From positions 1 through 8,911 of the forward strand of contig DAOVNC010000121.1 in assembly GCA_030630445.1 (NCBI GenBank): DNA of 8,911 nucleotides, written 5' to 3'. The first letter of the stretch is position 1. Each line of letters opens with the position of its first letter. The stretch comes from Kiritimatiellales bacterium. Lineage in GTDB: Bacteria; Verrucomicrobiota; Kiritimatiellia; Kiritimatiellales; Pontiellaceae. The position numbers and the translations under genes are program-made. Shown piece by piece: positions 7,645 through 8,911 of this stretch. The notes under the pieces are model-generated. The model did not search any database, was not told the DNA's origin, and worked only from the letters and a program-made list of their open reading frames with translations.

Positions 7645-7756
7645 GTAGACGCGGCATCCTGCCGCGTTCTGAAAGAACACAGGACGTTTTCTGCCCTTTG
7701 CAAAGCTGGATCCAACGCACAAGCCCAATCCCAACGCGGCAGGATGCCGCGTCTAC
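7645..7756. repeat. REPIN-like element: two GTAG-headed REP palindromes in inverted orientation
   Basis: The 24 bases 7645-7668 are the exact reverse complement of 7733-7756. Each arm is itself a REP-type hairpin: GTAG (7645-7648), then stem ACGCGGCA, loop TCC, stem TGCCGCGT (7649-7667), mirrored in the right arm, which ends in CTAC. In known REP/REPIN systems a GTAG next to an imperfect palindrome is the recognition signal of the RAYT (IS200/IS605-like Y1 HUH) transposase, and inverted pairs about 100 bp long are the mobile unit. No RAYT gene is in the window, so mobilisation in trans is inferred. The 64-base spacer contains the palindrome CTTTGCAAAG (7696-7705). Confidence 0.75.
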
Positions 7757-7758
7757 GA

Positions 7759-7899
7759 GAGAGCTCTTCATTCAGGTAGCGAAGAGCCAAAAAAATCTGA
7801 TCGACCGGATCGGGCAAATTATTGCCGCTTCGCTGCCGTCTCTTCGAGCCAGCCTGCCACCCAACTATTCTGCCTAACCGGTTTGAATGAAGAGCTCTC
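7759..7899. repeat. 141-bp element with 16-bp perfect inverted repeats, abutting the REPIN
   Basis: GAGAGCTCTTCATTCA (7759-7774) is the exact reverse complement of 7884-7899. Inside, CGAAGAG and CTCTTCG form a further inverted pair. The element starts two bases after the REPIN ends. Frames crossing it exist on both strands, but they run through the repeats and have no ribosome binding site. It could be a second non-autonomous element, a worn host gene end, or part of one larger composite repeat unit spanning 7645-7899. Confidence 0.5.
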
Positions 7900-7983
7900 C
7901 AGTTTGAAGACCGCAATTCGCGCCTCTGGTTAAGGTGCAAAAAAAGGCAACTCGAAATACTTCAAAAAAAACCACCCCCCCTC

Positions 7984-8012
7984 TTGACACCCGTGCTTAT
8001 TTAAATTATAAA
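7984..8012 (+). promoter_or_regulatory. Strong sigma70-type promoter of the last gene
   Basis: TTGACA (7984-7989), 17 bases, then TATAAA (8007-8012): a perfect -35 and a five-of-six -10 at ideal spacing in an A/T-rich setting. It is preceded by homopolymer runs of A and C (about 7931-7980). A start near 8019 gives a leader of about 208 bases before the gene at 8227. Confidence 0.7.
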
Positions 8013-8023
8013 AGTGACATACA

Positions 8024-8046
8024 AATTGTTCATAGAAATGACAATT
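8024..8046. promoter_or_regulatory. Imperfect palindrome just downstream of the promoter, possible operator
   Basis: AATTGTTCAT (8024-8033) faces ATGACAATT (8038-8046); the halves differ by one inserted T. It lies 12-34 bases after the -10 box, a common place for a repressor site. The left half with its following bases (AATTGTTCATAGA) recurs upstream of the CotH gene at 2438-2450, but without the right half. It could equally be the first stem of the leader RNA. Confidence 0.35.
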
Positions 8047-8055
8047 GGTTGATGG

Positions 8056-8205
8056 CGTTGAATTAAACGCGACATTGAAAGCGACTAATTCAACGGGTAG
8101 ATAGAGTAGGATCTTAGCCGAGGAATGATTCCATAAGCTATAATCCGTGGCTGGGTGCCTAGTGCACTTGGTAAACATAAAACCAAGCGCGGAATGTTTT
8201 CGCGC
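8056..8205 (+). promoter_or_regulatory. Structured 5' leader with several stem-loops, possible cis-regulatory RNA
   Basis: Stems seen by eye: CGTTGAATTA/TAATTCAACG (8056-8065 with 8086-8095, with CGC/GCG inside); a three-part stem 8109-8146 pairing GGAT/ATCC, TAGC/GCTA and GGAAT/ATTCC; GTGC/GCAC near 8155-8167; CTTGG/CCAAG (8167-8171 with 8183-8187); and GCGCG/CGCGC (8187-8191 with 8201-8205), ending 11 bases before the GGAG of the ribosome binding site. AGTGC (8161-8165) can alternatively pair with GCACT (8204-8208), which would replace the hairpins inside. I match it to no riboswitch class I know; the GEMM core, for example, is absent. Confidence 0.45.
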
Positions 8206-8216
8206 ACTATAAAAAA

Positions 8217-8226
8217 GGAGAAGGAA
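8217..8226 (+). promoter_or_regulatory. Ribosome binding site of the last gene
   Basis: GGAGAAGG (8217-8224) in an A-rich context directly precedes ATG 8227. The GGAG core ends 6 bases before the start codon. It is the clearest Shine-Dalgarno site in the window. Confidence 0.7.
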
Positions 8227-8911
8227 ATGAAGAAGAATAAACTAGCATTATGTATATTGAGCCTGTGCGTTGCAGGTATGGCCAACGCAAGCCTGACGAT
8301 TACTGAAGTAGCCTCTGGAGACCTCGATCCCTCTTGGAATGGAACAAGCCTCACAACCATGGATGGAATTGCAGGTGGCACAACGGGTACAACAACCGAC
8401 TGGCATATCTTTGGAACAGCAGGCGTAACCCCGACCGATACAAAATCCGGAGGCAACGGCATCGGGACTCTCGCCTTCGACGCCAACACCAGCGGTAATA
8501 CGCTTACCGAACAAACGGGCAGTAGTTCTCAACCAGATCTCACTTGGACTGATGGAACGATCGTCCCCACTCCGCCAGCTCTCGTAGAATCGTTATTGCA
8601 ATCGGACGGAGATGGGATTGGCGAGACATTCACCATAAGTTTGGCCGCATCGGCGGAACAGAGTACGGCCTATCTCGTCCTCGGAGCGTTGCGTTCGGGA
8701 GCAACGCTGACCGCCACAATGTCAGATGCATCGGAAACGGCATCGGCGATTTACGCCACGAGCACGCATGGCGCCATCATTTACAAGATTGAGTATAGCT
8801 CCCCCACGGCAACCACCTTGGATTTTGTATGGGAAAAGACCGAAGACCGCAGTAGTACTAGCGGCATTCGTTTCCAGGCCGTCACGCTGGACGGTGCTGT
8901 ACCGAGCGGTG
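8227..8911 (+). CDS. Secreted protein of unknown function, 3' end cut by the window
   Basis: The frame is open from ATG 8227 to the window end: 228 complete codons without a stop. Residues 1-21 are a signal peptide (basic start, hydrophobic core, ANA at 19-21) followed by SLTITEV. The rest is rich in Thr, Ser, Gly and Ala with alternating hydrophobic residues, consistent with a beta-sandwich surface or extracellular protein; no catalytic motif is recognisable. Its signal-peptide core (CVAG at 14-17, A-x-A at 19-21) and the T-I-S/T-E start of the mature chain resemble those of the CotH protein upstream. Many short secreted proteins of this composition in PVC bacteria end in a PEP-CTERM sorting signal, but that end lies outside the window, so this is only a possibility. 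The strong promoter, clear ribosome binding site and long leader suggest a separately regulated gene. Confidence 0.8.
   Translation, partial: MKKNKLALCILSLCVAGMANASLTITEVASGDLDPSWNGTSLTTMDGIAGGTTGTTTDWHIFGTAGVTPTDTKSGGNGIGTLAFDANTSGNTLTEQTGSSSQPDLTWTDGTIVPTPPALVESLLQSDGDGIGETFTISLAASAEQSTAYLVLGALRSGATLTATMSDASETASAIYATSTHGAIIYKIEYSSPTATTLDFVWEKTEDRSSTSGIRFQAVTLDGAVPSG

Noticed and set aside
7645..7899. CRISPR-like array or attachment site
   Set aside because: The repeats are two pairs of inverted arms of different sequence, not evenly spaced direct repeats, and no cas, integrase or tRNA gene is present.
7515..7940. Minus-strand frame of 141 codons (and other small frames on both strands) across the repeat cluster
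   Set aside because: It reads straight through both inverted-repeat elements, so much of the peptide is translated repeat (for example RQDAAST); no ribosome binding site or family match.
8085..8532. Minus-strand open frames opposite the leader and start of the last gene
   Set aside because: They oppose a frame with signal peptide, strong ribosome binding site and promoter, and show no domain.

Overview
The window looks like an accessory stretch of a PVC-superphylum chromosome, most likely Kiritimatiellota or Verrucomicrobiota. This is inferred from the gene families, not from a database search. The pointers are a very large exported protein combining lamin-tail (LTD), CotH-kinase and chitobiase-type domains, a small secreted SHD1 protein, a TonB-like anchor fused to a PA14-like domain, and many palindromic extragenic repeats. 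All four supported genes are on the + strand. There are no RNA genes, CRISPR arrays or transposase genes.

Layout: 1-481 is non-coding and repeat-rich. It holds degenerate TTCCGTG repeats (1-150), a 135-bp element bounded by 16-bp perfect inverted repeats with three internal hairpins (213-347), and a weak candidate promoter. A probable two-gene operon follows. Gene 1 (482-1600) is a membrane-anchored protein with a TonB-type SxxxH transmembrane motif, a Pro/Lys-rich linker and a C-terminal PA14/GLEYA-like domain. Gene 2 (1656-2387) is a secreted SHD1-domain protein. After a 161-bp spacer comes gene 3 (2549-7495), a 1648-residue exported CotH-kinase/LTD protein ending in a calcium-binding TSP3-like segment and a small beta domain.

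The 731-bp gap 7496-8226 carries two abutting inverted-repeat elements. The first has the layout of a REPIN: two GTAG-headed REP palindromes in opposite orientation. After them come a good sigma70-type promoter, an imperfect palindrome and a roughly 200-nt leader rich in stem-loops. The leader precedes gene 4 (8227 to beyond the window end), a secreted protein of unknown function that is cut off by the window edge.

How the genes fit together: the products all appear to act at or beyond the inner membrane. Genes 3 and 4 share a near-identical signal-peptide core (also 15 identical bases in DNA) and a 13-bp motif upstream of each, which suggests a shared origin of their 5' ends or co-regulation. 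No complete novel defence or metabolic system is visible. The parts most worth following are the structured leader of gene 4, the TonB-anchor/PA14 fusion and the three inverted-repeat elements.
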